Under the pieces are notes generated by a model, which saw only the letters and a list, made by a program, of their open reading frames with translations, made no database searches and had not been told where the DNA came from. Below, piece after piece: positions 1-7,968 of a DNA stretch of 64,000 bases. Origin of the DNA: Armatimonadota bacterium (lineage in GTDB: Bacteria; Armatimonadota; UBA5829; DTLH01); contig JAKPFN010000034.1 of assembly GCA_029551395.1 (NCBI GenBank), positions 1-64,000 on the forward strand, in the 5' to 3' direction. The position numbers and the translations under genes are program-made. Numbering within the stretch: position 1 is the first letter of the stretch; each line of letters starts with the position of its first letter.

Positions 1-75
1 ATTCGGCGTCACTTCCGTTTATTTTGCTTGCCTGGTATACTACAAAGAAGATTCAACGTTGGAGAGTTACTGGAT

Positions 76-912
76 ATGAAATTAGACCTGCCTATTGTTT
101 GCGTTACTGCTACTACACTGCCGGAAGCATGGGAAACTGCTGTTGTCCGCACATGGATGGAAGGCACAGCCATTGAAACAGAATATGATAAACCTGGCGA
201 TCCTCCCAGCCGTGATGCTACTGCGATAATTGCCATAACCGAACCGTTATCTGAGCCTCGCATTCATAGGGCATTCCCAGGTGGTATTGCTGAACTCGAA
301 GCATACAGGCAGGAAGTAGTCGATGGTATTCATGACCACTGGGTCGACCCTGATGAAGGCAAGTGGGAGTATACATATCACGAGCGGCTGGCAGCATACT
401 CTGTTCCTGGAATTGAAAAACCGGTAAATCAGTTGGATTATGTAGTTGAAGCTCTTGCTAAAGCTCCTCATACTCGTAGAGCACAAGCAATCACATGGAA
501 ACCCTGGGAAGACGCTGGAATCCACGATCCGGCCTGCCTACAGCGGCTCTGGTTCAGAGTTTTCGGTGATAGACTGGTAATGAACGCACACATGCGATCT
601 AACGATGCATTCAAAGCTGGATTTATGAATATGTATGCCTTTACTGATCTCCAACGGGTAGTCGCAGAGAAGCTCTCAGAAAGATTGCAACGTCAAATAT
701 TGCCAGGCCAGTATACTCATGTAGCTGATTCGTTTCATATATACGGCAGCTACTTCCCGGAGTTCGAAGGGTTCTTGAACTCTTTGAAAGTCCGCACGTT
801 CGAAGATCGCACGTTCCGTACAGAGGATGTTCAGGAACTGATAGATGAAGCAAAAGAGAAGATAAGAGAGTCTCTTGAAGCAGAATTATCGACAGGACGC
901 CGCGGATTATAA
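76..912 (+). CDS. Thymidylate synthase-family protein (divergent ThyA fold)
   Basis: About 278 residues. The second half carries a recognisable ThyA core in order: a cysteine in a DPACLQRLWFRV stretch (about residue 154, matching the catalytic Cys of PPCH..QFY in ThyA), then HMRSNDAFKAGFMN (phosphate-binding RS.D segment), then ADSFHIYGSY (matching D.HIY). ThyA enzymes methylate dUMP with methylenetetrahydrofolate, and related enzymes hydroxymethylate pyrimidine nucleotides. The canonical PPCH and PFNI motifs are altered, so the substrate is uncertain. I chose the ATG at 76 because GGAGAG lies about 10 bases upstream; an in-frame ATG at 28 lacks an SD. Family assignment is fairly firm, exact reaction is not. 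Confidence 0.7.
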   Translation: MKLDLPIVCVTATTLPEAWETAVVRTWMEGTAIETEYDKPGDPPSRDATAIIAITEPLSEPRIHRAFPGGIAELEAYRQEVVDGIHDHWVDPDEGKWEYTYHERLAAYSVPGIEKPVNQLDYVVEALAKAPHTRRAQAITWKPWEDAGIHDPACLQRLWFRVFGDRLVMNAHMRSNDAFKAGFMNMYAFTDLQRVVAEKLSERLQRQILPGQYTHVADSFHIYGSYFPEFEGFLNSLKVRTFEDRTFRTEDVQELIDEAKEKIRESLEAELSTGRRGL

Positions 913-998
913 ATAGATTATCGATATACGTAAATAATTACCTTCCAATTAATATGCTCAGGTTGTGTCACCAGTTTAGCAGCTTGAGCCTGTCCAGC

Positions 999-1027
999 TT
1001 GACAAATAGTTATTGCTGGACTAGAAT
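999..1027 (+). promoter_or_regulatory. Sigma-70-type promoter for the two-component operon
   Basis: A perfect -35 TTGACA (999-1004), a 17-base spacer and -10 TAGAAT (1022-1027) lie 55 bases before the response-regulator start. The rest of the 913-1082 gap holds nothing else I recognise. Confidence 0.6.
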
Positions 1028-1082
1028 GTAAATGGCTTGTGCAATCTATCACAAACTCTTCCAACACGACTTGGAGTTACTT

Positions 1083-1790
1083 ATGTCTCAGAAAGTACTG
1101 CTGATTGAAGATGATGCTGCGATAGCAGACTCCATCAGTTACTCCCTCACAAACGAAGGTTTTGAAGTTTTTACTGCAGATGATGGTGTTACAGGACTTG
1201 CTGCAGCGAGAAATTCGTATCCCGATATCATAATCCTCGACCTTATGCTTCCTAAGTTATCTGGTCTGGACTTATGCAGGACTCTGCGGAAGGAAAGCAG
1301 CGTTCCAATCATAATGCTTACAGCCAAAACTGAGGAAGTAGACCGGGTAGTCGGACTTGAACTGGGAGCCGATGATTACGTCACTAAACCGTTTAGCACC
1401 CGCGAATTGATTGCAAGAATACGCGCTGTGTTGCGCAGAATAAAAGGTGCAGCACAGGAAGATACTCAGATGAAATTGCAGGCTGGTGATATCTCTGTTG
1501 ACCTTGCTCGAAGACGCGTTACGGTTGGTGAAAAGCCTATCCACCTGCCGCTTAAGCAGTTTGAGTTGCTGAGAACCTTGATGTCTCACCAGGACAAGGT
1601 ATTGACAAGAGAGTATCTGTTCCAGACCATCTGGGACAGTGATTCAACTTACGATACCGGCACTCTGGATGTCCATATCAGGTGGCTCAGAGAGAAAATC
1701 GAGAAGGATCCCGGCAGACCCAAATATATCCGAACAGTTCGCGGAGTTGGTTACAAGTTTGTTGCGGAAACTGACGAACGCACCTATTAA
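1083..1790 (+). CDS. OmpR/PhoB-family response regulator
   Basis: A 235-residue two-domain regulator. The N-terminal receiver domain has the acidic pair D10/D11, phospho-acceptor D53 in IILDLMLPK, the switch Thr in MLTAK and Lys in the VTKPF loop. The C-terminal winged helix (about 130-230) ends with the typical VHIRWLREKIE and IRTVRGVGYKF of OmpR/PhoB DNA-binding domains. Start ATG 1083 follows GGAG in TTGGAGTTACTT; an upstream in-frame ATG at 1032 would add 17 residues lacking family similarity. It is co-transcribed with, and overlaps, the histidine kinase downstream, so it should be phosphorylated by it. No pst or phoU genes lie nearby, so a phosphate-starvation role cannot be assumed. Confidence 0.93.
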   Translation: MSQKVLLIEDDAAIADSISYSLTNEGFEVFTADDGVTGLAAARNSYPDIIILDLMLPKLSGLDLCRTLRKESSVPIIMLTAKTEEVDRVVGLELGADDYVTKPFSTRELIARIRAVLRRIKGAAQEDTQMKLQAGDISVDLARRRVTVGEKPIHLPLKQFELLRTLMSHQDKVLTREYLFQTIWDSDSTYDTGTLDVHIRWLREKIEKDPGRPKYIRTVRGVGYKFVAETDERTY

Positions 1791-3567
1791 ATGGCGTCTG
1801 ACTATAGCCTATTTAGCTATCATGTTCTTTGCCATGACTGCTGCTGGGCTTGTATTGTCGTCTCTCATAGAGCGGGAATACTTGATGGGCTACCGGCAGG
1901 TCTTGTCATCTCACGCCAAGCTTGTAAAGACTGCTGTTGAGGACGATTATCGTGCAGGTAACCCGAACCTTGACCAGCTATGCAAAGAACTAAGCGATAA
2001 GATTAATGTCAGAGTCCAAATCCTCGATAACAATCGCAACATAATAGGCGATAGCAAACCTGAACAAGGCGATTCAACTAATAATCCTGCAGGCAAGCTC
2101 AAAGGAGCAGGATGCCTTGTTTGTCACCCTGAAGCACGTGTCTCAACTAATATAGCCGAATCCCAGCCTATCATCCATGATGGCAGAATAATTGGTGAGG
2201 CTAGAATCTCCACATCACTGTTTGGCATTAAACAGGCCTCAGCTCGGGCGCGCAGGATTATCTTTAGCGCCTTAGTAGTAGCTGCATTAGTCGCTGCTGT
2301 TTTAAGCCAAAGACTTGCTGCGTCCATCTCTAAACCAATAACTGATATGAGTAATGTTGCGAAGCGGATGGCGCAAGGCGATTTAAGCCAACGGGTTACT
2401 GCAAATGGTGGAGATGAAATCTGGCAGTTAGCTGCAAGCTTCAACACAATGGCTCAGCAAATAGAACGAATGCTGGGTGAAATTGCCGAAGACAAAGATA
2501 AAATCGAGACCATTCTGACCACAATGGCGGATGGGATAATAGTTACCGATGAGACCGGTAAGATAGTGCTGTTTAACAAAGCTTCTGAAAGCATTTTCCA
2601 ATGTTCGGCTGCGGATGTGCTGGACAAGCCGATTGATGATGCAGGACTGCACACTAAATTGTCTCACATGGTACGCGAAACGCTCAATGCACGCCGCCTT
2701 GTTCGGAAAGAACTTCGGCTTCCGATAGAACAGACAAATGTGACCCTGAGTGCCTATTCATCACCTGTCAAAGACCAGTCTTCTGCAATAAAAGGCGCAG
2801 TTGTTGTCTTGCACGACTTAACAGAAATCCGAAAGCATGAGATGACCCAAAAAGAGTTTGTTGCAAATGTAAGCCATGAGCTTCGTACACCGATAACTGC
2901 AGTCCGGGTTACTGCAGAAGCTCTGCTTTCCGGTGCGAAGGACGATCCGCAGTTGCTCGACCGGTTCTTAACGACTCTTGTGAAAGAGAGCGAGAGACTG
3001 TCACTGCTCATCGATGATCTTCTTGAGATTGCCAAGCGGGAAGCAGGACAGCGAAAGATTCGCAGGACAGAGATCGATCTCCCAAGGCTTATGACGCGAA
3101 TTATTGCCCTTCATAGAGCAAAAGCAGAGGCCAGCAATATTGGTATTACATCTGAAGTTCAAGATGACCTGACAATCTATGCAGATGAACAGCAGATAGA
3201 ACAGGTAATCTCCAACTTGCTGGATAACGCCATCAAATATACTCTGCAAAATGGGAAAGTTGATGTCAGGGCAGAAGGCAACGGTAAGAGCGTGACAATC
3301 AGCGTAACCGATACAGGCATTGGAATTCCTAACAATGAAGTCCCCAGGATATTCGAACGGTTTTACAGGGTGGACAAGGCAAGATCTCGTCAATTAGGCG
3401 GTACTGGGCTTGGATTATCGATTGTAAAGGATATTGTCGAGGCGCATAATGGGACAATCACAGTCGAGACTGAACTGGGATCAGGCAGCACCTTCACAGT
3501 TTCCATACCTCGAAATAACGCTGGAAATGATGAGGATGAGGATCAGGATCATTCATCTGCTGTTTAA
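1762..3567 (+). CDS. PhoR-type membrane histidine kinase with CxxCH in its sensor domain
   Basis: Domain order: TM helix (about 10-30), extracytoplasmic sensor (30-155), second TM (about 160-180), HAMP, PAS (TMADGIIVTDETGKIV), HisKA with H-box VSHELRTPITAV (His about 372), and HATPase with N box (LLDNAIKYT), G1 (DTGIGIP) and G2 (GGTGLGLSIV). It autophosphorylates and passes phosphate to the adjacent regulator. The sensor loop contains C-L-V-C-H (about 118-122), a c-type haem attachment motif. The start is uncertain: no ATG fits, so I use TTG 1762 (TTG 1759 adjoins it) downstream of GCGGAG, giving about a 29-base overlap with the regulator gene; a longer in-frame reading to 1639 would run deep into that gene. 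Confidence 0.88.
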   Translation: MRKLTNAPIKWRLTIAYLAIMFFAMTAAGLVLSSLIEREYLMGYRQVLSSHAKLVKTAVEDDYRAGNPNLDQLCKELSDKINVRVQILDNNRNIIGDSKPEQGDSTNNPAGKLKGAGCLVCHPEARVSTNIAESQPIIHDGRIIGEARISTSLFGIKQASARARRIIFSALVVAALVAAVLSQRLAASISKPITDMSNVAKRMAQGDLSQRVTANGGDEIWQLAASFNTMAQQIERMLGEIAEDKDKIETILTTMADGIIVTDETGKIVLFNKASESIFQCSAADVLDKPIDDAGLHTKLSHMVRETLNARRLVRKELRLPIEQTNVTLSAYSSPVKDQSSAIKGAVVVLHDLTEIRKHEMTQKEFVANVSHELRTPITAVRVTAEALLSGAKDDPQLLDRFLTTLVKESERLSLLIDDLLEIAKREAGQRKIRRTEIDLPRLMTRIIALHRAKAEASNIGITSEVQDDLTIYADEQQIEQVISNLLDNAIKYTLQNGKVDVRAEGNGKSVTISVTDTGIGIPNNEVPRIFERFYRVDKARSRQLGGTGLGLSIVKDIVEAHNGTITVETELGSGSTFTVSIPRNNAGNDEDEDQDHSSAV

Positions 3568-3585
3568 CTGCCGACTACAACTGCA

Positions 3586-4965
3586 TTAGTGAAGCTCGTA
3601 ATACAGTCCGATTGCTTTCAGGACGGCAATGTTAGCTGCAACTAGAGCAAGAAACAGCAGCAATCCTAAAATAGCAGACGTGATATTCTTAATCAGCTTA
3701 TACTCAAGCTGTTTGCCCCGTTTTAAAAGACCAACCAACCTGATAACTACACTGGTTACCGGGCGTTCAATCAATGCACGCAACCCTACCACCATTGCCA
3801 GTCCCAAAATTATAGCTGCAGGCAAGAAGAGACTGCCCCGCTCCGATGCGCCCTTATCAATTAACAATGTATGGCGGAACCAGGAAACATAAATAACCAG
3901 CCAAGGCATCAGCAGAAATGCCCACACATCAGCTCTACCTTCCAGTTCAGTAAGCTTACTGCCTCTGCTTCTACGTATGTGGACAATCACGCCTAGAAAC
4001 ACCACAAGACATAATGCAAGCAACAACCTTGACATCTTTTCAGGATTAACCGTGTCAGATAAGAGCCAGAAAGGTGTCCAAAAGTAAAGGAACAGATGAT
4101 TAGTCGCCAACCAGACAACAGCTATCCAGTCGGAGATACCTAGAGTCGTTGCTGAAGATACCAGGGGATTATGCAAGGTCTGTGTTATAAATGATTTATA
4201 AACATACCAGTTTCTGAAGAACCAAATAAAGCTTACCAAAGAAGCAATCAATAGGGTTATTACGCTATTGATAATAGACTGTCTTGATATTTCCCACCCT
4301 TTCTTGAAACCGATGATAATCACAGCTACAGCAAGAATCGGCAGAAGAAGAAGTCCCTGAGCTTTAGTCAAGATTGCCAGACCGATTGCTACACCAATGC
4401 TGATACCAGCTTTGCGGTCGATACTGCCATTTTTAATGGCTTTAATCATCAGCCAAAGCGCAATGGTAAAGAATAACGCAATGGCTATATCGTTATTGAC
4501 TACGCTGGCTGTATATGTGGATAAAGGCAAGAGTGCCACACATGCTGCTGATAAAACGGCTGCATAGGGTTTATCACCCAGCACTTCTCCACTCAAGCGG
4601 TAAAGAAAATAGACCCAGCAGGCACCTAGTAGAACGGTAAACAACCTTAGTACCATCCAGGTCGTATTTATATCAGCGCCAAGTGCTCTTGATATTGCAA
4701 AGGGAACTGCAGCAAGCATATAGTAAAGCGGAGGTTGATGTGCCTCGTGGCTCTTATGTAAAGAGATTACGTGAGTCTCTTCATGTGTCAGCAAAGGCAG
4801 CCGCATGTATTGCCCGATTTCACGAATATAGATGAAATGAGCAGGTTCATCCGGCCCATACCTCAGTCTTGTAGTAAATGCTGAAGCAGTAGAAAGCGCA
4901 ATATATGTTGCGATCAGTAAAACTACTGCTAATTTTGGGAACAAGTTTTTTCGAGGCTTTTGCAT
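3586..4965 (-). CDS. Polytopic glycosyltransferase, GT39/ArnT-like
   Basis: About 459 residues with many membrane helices. After the first helix comes GPDEPAHFIYIREIG and then HEAHQPPLYYM, the acidic Asp-Glu pair and H.PPLYY loop typical of polyprenyl-phosphate-sugar-dependent GT-C glycosyltransferases (PMT/ArnT/DUF2142 relatives). These enzymes transfer a sugar from a lipid carrier on the outer face of the membrane. ATG 4965 (MQKPRK) gives a positively charged N-terminus followed by a TM helix; an in-frame ATG at 5055 adds 30 residues but lacks an SD and would reach into the divergent promoter of the cation exporter. The gene converges on the kinase with an 18-base gap. The acceptor is unknown. 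Confidence 0.75.
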   Translation of the reverse strand: MQKPRKNLFPKLAVVLLIATYIALSTASAFTTRLRYGPDEPAHFIYIREIGQYMRLPLLTHEETHVISLHKSHEAHQPPLYYMLAAVPFAISRALGADINTTWMVLRLFTVLLGACWVYFLYRLSGEVLGDKPYAAVLSAACVALLPLSTYTASVVNNDIAIALFFTIALWLMIKAIKNGSIDRKAGISIGVAIGLAILTKAQGLLLLPILAVAVIIIGFKKGWEISRQSIINSVITLLIASLVSFIWFFRNWYVYKSFITQTLHNPLVSSATTLGISDWIAVVWLATNHLFLYFWTPFWLLSDTVNPEKMSRLLLALCLVVFLGVIVHIRRSRGSKLTELEGRADVWAFLLMPWLVIYVSWFRHTLLIDKGASERGSLFLPAAIILGLAMVVGLRALIERPVTSVVIRLVGLLKRGKQLEYKLIKNITSAILGLLLFLALVAANIAVLKAIGLYYELH

Positions 4966-5062
4966 GTCTATGAGTATAGCAAATAAGCCAGACAACGGCA
5001 ATATCCAGTTGAGAGTAAAACAGAACAATTTTATGCAACGATGGCATTCAGACATTAAGATG

Positions 5063-5091
5063 TTGATGTGCTTGGTTTATGTTGGTATAAT
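5063..5091 (+). promoter_or_regulatory. Sigma-70 promoter of the cation-exporter leader
   Basis: TTGATG (5063-5068), 17-base spacer, perfect TATAAT (5086-5091). A start near 5098 places the riboswitch at the very 5' end of the transcript. Confidence 0.7.
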
Positions 5092-5100
5092 CCCCATAGA

Positions 5101-5217
5101 TTATGATTGGATCAGGCGGTCTTGGATATATCGAGACGCTGCCGGGCCTGGAATTTCGGGCAGCAGGTGATGTGAGTCGAGGACCTGTGGGACTGTAATA
5201 AGTACCGCAGGTCTTTT
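5101..5217 (+). ncRNA. NiCo (czcD-motif) riboswitch with intrinsic terminator
   Basis: The leader matches the four-way-junction cobalt/nickel riboswitch architecture as I recall it. CAGGC is followed by a helix (GGTCTTGG..TCGAGAC), then GCTGCCGGGC and a helix closed by CGGGCAGCAGGT, then a hairpin loop, then ACCTGTGGGACTG. These are the conserved GCCGGGC, GGCA.CAG and CTGTGGGAC segments. The 3' strand of the last helix (GACCTGTGG, 5182-5190) can instead pair with CCGCAGGTC (5205-5213), which is followed by TTTT: a mutually exclusive terminator. In this class, metal binding prevents termination and turns on an exporter, matching the CDF gene downstream. The outer P1 helix is weak and A/U-rich. 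Confidence 0.8.
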
Positions 5218-5233
5218 ATATTTTGAGGGCATA

Positions 5234-6163
5234 ATGGGAATCAAAAGTGGTGCTGCAGCACTTTCAATTTTATCTAATACAACACTTGTTATCATAAAGC
5301 TCGTAGTTGGGTTATTGACAGGCTCAGTCAGCATAATCTCTGAGGCTGCGCATTCTGCTACTGATCTGGCAGCATCATTCATGGCGTATTTTTCTGTTCG
5401 GGCTGCTGATGTTCCGGCAGATGATGAGCATCCTTTTGGACATGGCAAGATAGAGAACGTTTCAGGTGTAATAGAGGCTATCTTGATCTTTCTTGCAGCC
5501 GGATACATCGTTTTCGAGTCTATCCGAAGGTTTCCGTCAGCGCTCAGGGGCGATTACGAAGTAGACCCTTTACTTGGTATCATAGTGATGCTGTTCTCTG
5601 CTATAGCAAATTTCGCAATCTCCAGTTGGTTGTTCAAAGTAGCTAAAGACACCGATTCCATAGCACTTGCAGCAGATGCCCAACACCTGCAGGCTGATGT
5701 TTGGACCTCAGCAGGAGTTTTCCTGGGACTTGTATTGATTCAGATTACCGGGTTAGTGGTGCTTGACCCAATCATTGCACTTATGGTTGCGCTTATGATT
5801 ATTCGTGCAGCATACCGGCTGACTAAAGAAGCAGGAGCACCTCTTGTAGATGCGCGGCTGCCTCAAAGAGAAATTGACAAGGTTATCGATATACTCCTGT
5901 CAGACCGCCGAATAGTTGGATTCCACAAACTCAGGACGCGCAAAGCAGGCGCAGAACGTCATATAGATGTCCATATCCTGGTGTCGGAAAAACTCAGCAT
6001 CGGTGAAGCTCATGAACTGGCTGAGCAGATTGAAGATGAAATACGCAGTGCTCTGGGAGGAGTACATATAGTAACTCATGTCGAACCTGATACGGAAGAA
6101 AACCTGCGTGAGACTCCACCGGAAGGATTGGCTGATAGTGGAACCAACAGCACAGATAAGTAA
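5234..6163 (+). CDS. Cation diffusion facilitator (CDF) metal exporter
   Basis: A 309-residue CDF transporter. Helix 2 carries SEAAHSATD (H..D site A), followed by the diagnostic HPFGHGKIEN loop. Helix 5 has AADAQHLQADVWTS with the second half of the metal site, and the C-terminal cytoplasmic ferredoxin-like domain runs from about 205 (HIDVHILV, HIVTHVEPD). CDF proteins export divalent metals in exchange for protons. The start ATG has GAGGG eight bases upstream. The riboswitch in front predicts Co(II)/Ni(II) as the physiological inducer and probably substrate. A Glu/Asp/Thr/Asn-rich tail follows the ferredoxin-like domain. Confidence 0.93.
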   Translation: MGIKSGAAALSILSNTTLVIIKLVVGLLTGSVSIISEAAHSATDLAASFMAYFSVRAADVPADDEHPFGHGKIENVSGVIEAILIFLAAGYIVFESIRRFPSALRGDYEVDPLLGIIVMLFSAIANFAISSWLFKVAKDTDSIALAADAQHLQADVWTSAGVFLGLVLIQITGLVVLDPIIALMVALMIIRAAYRLTKEAGAPLVDARLPQREIDKVIDILLSDRRIVGFHKLRTRKAGAERHIDVHILVSEKLSIGEAHELAEQIEDEIRSALGGVHIVTHVEPDTEENLRETPPEGLADSGTNSTDK

Positions 6164-6206
6164 TATGTCTGTTCCAGATATCAATATGCAATCAATTTAG
6201 CTGTAA

Positions 6207-6234
6207 TATAAAAAGGGCCCGCATCTGCGAGCCC
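6207..6234 (-). terminator. Intrinsic terminator for the 6266-6499 gene
   Basis: Read on the minus strand, GGGCTCGCA-gat-GCGGGCCC is followed by TTTTTAT. On the plus strand it lies just after the CDF gene but lacks a T run there. Confidence 0.7.
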
Positions 6235-6265
6235 TGCCTTCATCTAATGTATAATCAAACTCACC

Positions 6266-6499
6266 TTATTTAGGTGCCGGAGCTAAACCTTTCGGTGCTG
6301 CTATTGGCGCTGCTGGCGCTGCTGGCGTTCCTGAGCCACTCGGACCAGTCTGCAGCGGAGGAGCTGAACCGAATCCTGCAGCGTTAGGGCTAATTTCCGG
6401 AGCAGGTTCCCGATTTAGGAACTTCCAATAACCCCAACCTGCTAACACAAGGACAACGATTATAATAACAACGATAATCGGCGATACTTGTTTCTGCAA
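6266..6499 (-). CDS. Small membrane-anchored Pro/Ala-rich protein
   Basis: 77 residues: a single N-terminal TM helix of Ile/Val-rich character (about 8-28) followed by a Pro/Ala/Gly-rich tail. No family recognised. TTG start at 6499 is well placed, with GGAGG seven bases upstream. It lies downstream of the prepilin-like gene on the same strand and ends at a terminator, so the two may form a transcript; the tail could reach into the periplasm or cell wall. Confidence 0.6.
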   Translation of the reverse strand: MQKQVSPIIVVIIIVVLVLAGWGYWKFLNREPAPEISPNAAGFGSAPPLQTGPSGSGTPAAPAAPIAAPKGLAPAPK

Positions 6500-6561
6500 A
6501 ATATTCCTCCATAAGACAGGAGTCGCATCCTGCCGGACTAACTTCAGTTAAACGCTATTAA

Positions 6562-7392
6562 CTACCTGAGATCCCAAAGATCGTTATCAGCCAGGTCTTT
6601 TGGCCGCATAACTGATGCATGACCATCCAACCAGATTACATTAGCAGCGCCCCTATGTCGGCCATAGACCCAACCAGTTTCCATAGCTGGAAAAGTAGCA
6701 TCTTTTCTCCAGTTACCATATGTCACTGTATCTGGTATTTGTCCTGCAAGTGGTGCACTGATCAGAAAATATCCATAAGACTCTCCTGATTCAGCCCAGA
6801 GTGGGCAGGAATCAGCAAACATAACTGTCTGTGCTGGTCTCGCGGCCGAAGATGTATACACCGGCATTGCATCCCCAGTCTGAGCGGAAAACGGTGAAAG
6901 GTAAGCATAGTTGTAACCAGGGCTGGCACAAACAGACCAGTTATAGAACCAGTAATACTCGCTGCCGGGCCTGTATAATCCCCTGTTTCCATTTTCCGGT
7001 CGATCCATCGGGTCAATTTTATCAGCAGGACATCTCAACAACCGCCAAGCCATGTGGCTATCACTTTGCCAAAATGAAGGTCGTTGTTTCTTAAAATAGG
7101 CCTCAATCATTGCTGGCCACAGTTCAGCATCACGCGGATTATCTGGTGTAGTTCCCCCGATATTATATGTAGCCGGTGGGAGTTTGCCATTTCTGTCATC
7201 TGCATATTTGCTGGCAGCCTGCCAAATTTGTTTCATCTGGGTCATACAACTGACACGCAGCGCTGTTTTTCGGACTTCAACAAAAACTGGCATCAAGATC
7301 GCCGCGAGGATGGCGATGATTGCAATGACAACAAGCAACTCAATCAGTGTGAAACCTGATTTACTCCTTTGTTTACTAACTAATGATAGCAT
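6562..7392 (-). CDS. Prepilin-like protein with H-X9-DG C-terminus
   Basis: 276 residues. The N-terminus has a type IV prepilin leader and helix: SGFTLIELLVVIAIIAILAAI, with Gly before Phe as the peptidase cleavage site and Glu at +5. The C-terminus contains H-R-G-A-A-N-V-I-W-L-D-G, exactly H-x9-DG, the hallmark of the large pseudopilin-like family abundant in Planctomycetes, Lentisphaerae and Armatimonadota. It is probably processed by a prepilin peptidase and displayed at the membrane or in a type II secretion-like pseudopilus; function in these lineages is largely unknown. Start ATG 7392 with GGGAGG and GGAG upstream. Confidence 0.9.
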   Translation of the reverse strand: MLSLVSKQRSKSGFTLIELLVVIAIIAILAAILMPVFVEVRKTALRVSCMTQMKQIWQAASKYADDRNGKLPPATYNIGGTTPDNPRDAELWPAMIEAYFKKQRPSFWQSDSHMAWRLLRCPADKIDPMDRPENGNRGLYRPGSEYYWFYNWSVCASPGYNYAYLSPFSAQTGDAMPVYTSSAARPAQTVMFADSCPLWAESGESYGYFLISAPLAGQIPDTVTYGNWRKDATFPAMETGWVYGRHRGAANVIWLDGHASVMRPKDLADNDLWDLR

Positions 7393-7624
7393 TAACTCCA
7401 GCCTCCCAAAGATGAAGTGTTACGCGCCTAGTTCGAACTGCAACATCACTCGCAACCACTTTTCTGCCAGGCTGGCGTGTCAGACCTCATTATCTTTCAA
7501 TGCAGCAACTATCTACACTGCACTTCGGAGCCTAACTAATTACCAGCAAACCGCTGCGTGACCGCTTAATCGCGCGGCGGCACTGCCAATGCACGGTTAA
7601 CGGTGCTGTTGCTGACCATTCCCC
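7393..7624 (-). promoter_or_regulatory. Long structured 5' leader of the prepilin-like gene
   Basis: If the promoter at 7632-7660 is used, the mRNA has a leader of about 230 nt. It contains small inverted repeats such as GCAC-8 nt-GTGC and GCCAG-C-CTGGC, and a possible closing pair CAGCAA with TTTGCTG. I could not match it to a known riboswitch class. Confidence 0.35.
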
Positions 7625-7631
7625 ATACCTT

Positions 7632-7660
7632 TTATAACCGTTCATGCGCCCGTCTGTCAA
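7632..7660 (-). promoter_or_regulatory. Sigma-70 promoter reading toward the prepilin-like gene
   Basis: On the minus strand: perfect -35 TTGACA (7655-7660), 17-base spacer, -10 TTATAA (7632-7637). Confidence 0.55.
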
Positions 7661-7968
7661 GACCCATGTAAGCTTCTGTTCAAAAAGGCGCCTATTTTCT
7701 GTCAAAGGCCGGATTCTCTCTCTGAGTTTTACCCATTAGCATTAAAAAATCAGCATCCAAGTTAAAACAAAGAGTCAAAATCATAGTCTCTGACAAAACT
7801 ATACGCCCTCAGGTTGGGAACTGATATTTTCCAGACGTCATCTTTTATTTCGACTTCCTTAAGCTTGATTGTGTTCCATCCTTATTTAAAAGTATTATCG
7901 GATTTTGCATTTAAGACTTCTACTGCAATTTTTTATTCTTTGTTTGATTATGTGACATTAGCCTTAAG
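7661..7968. other. Intergenic region without recognised feature
   Basis: This AT-rich 308-base stretch lies downstream of the carrier gene. I see no convincing terminator, RNA or ORF with family similarity. Confidence 0.4.

Noticed and set aside
5189-5217. Plain terminator for a short upstream transcript
   Set aside because: Its stem uses the 3' strand of the riboswitch helix, so it reads better as the switch's expression platform.
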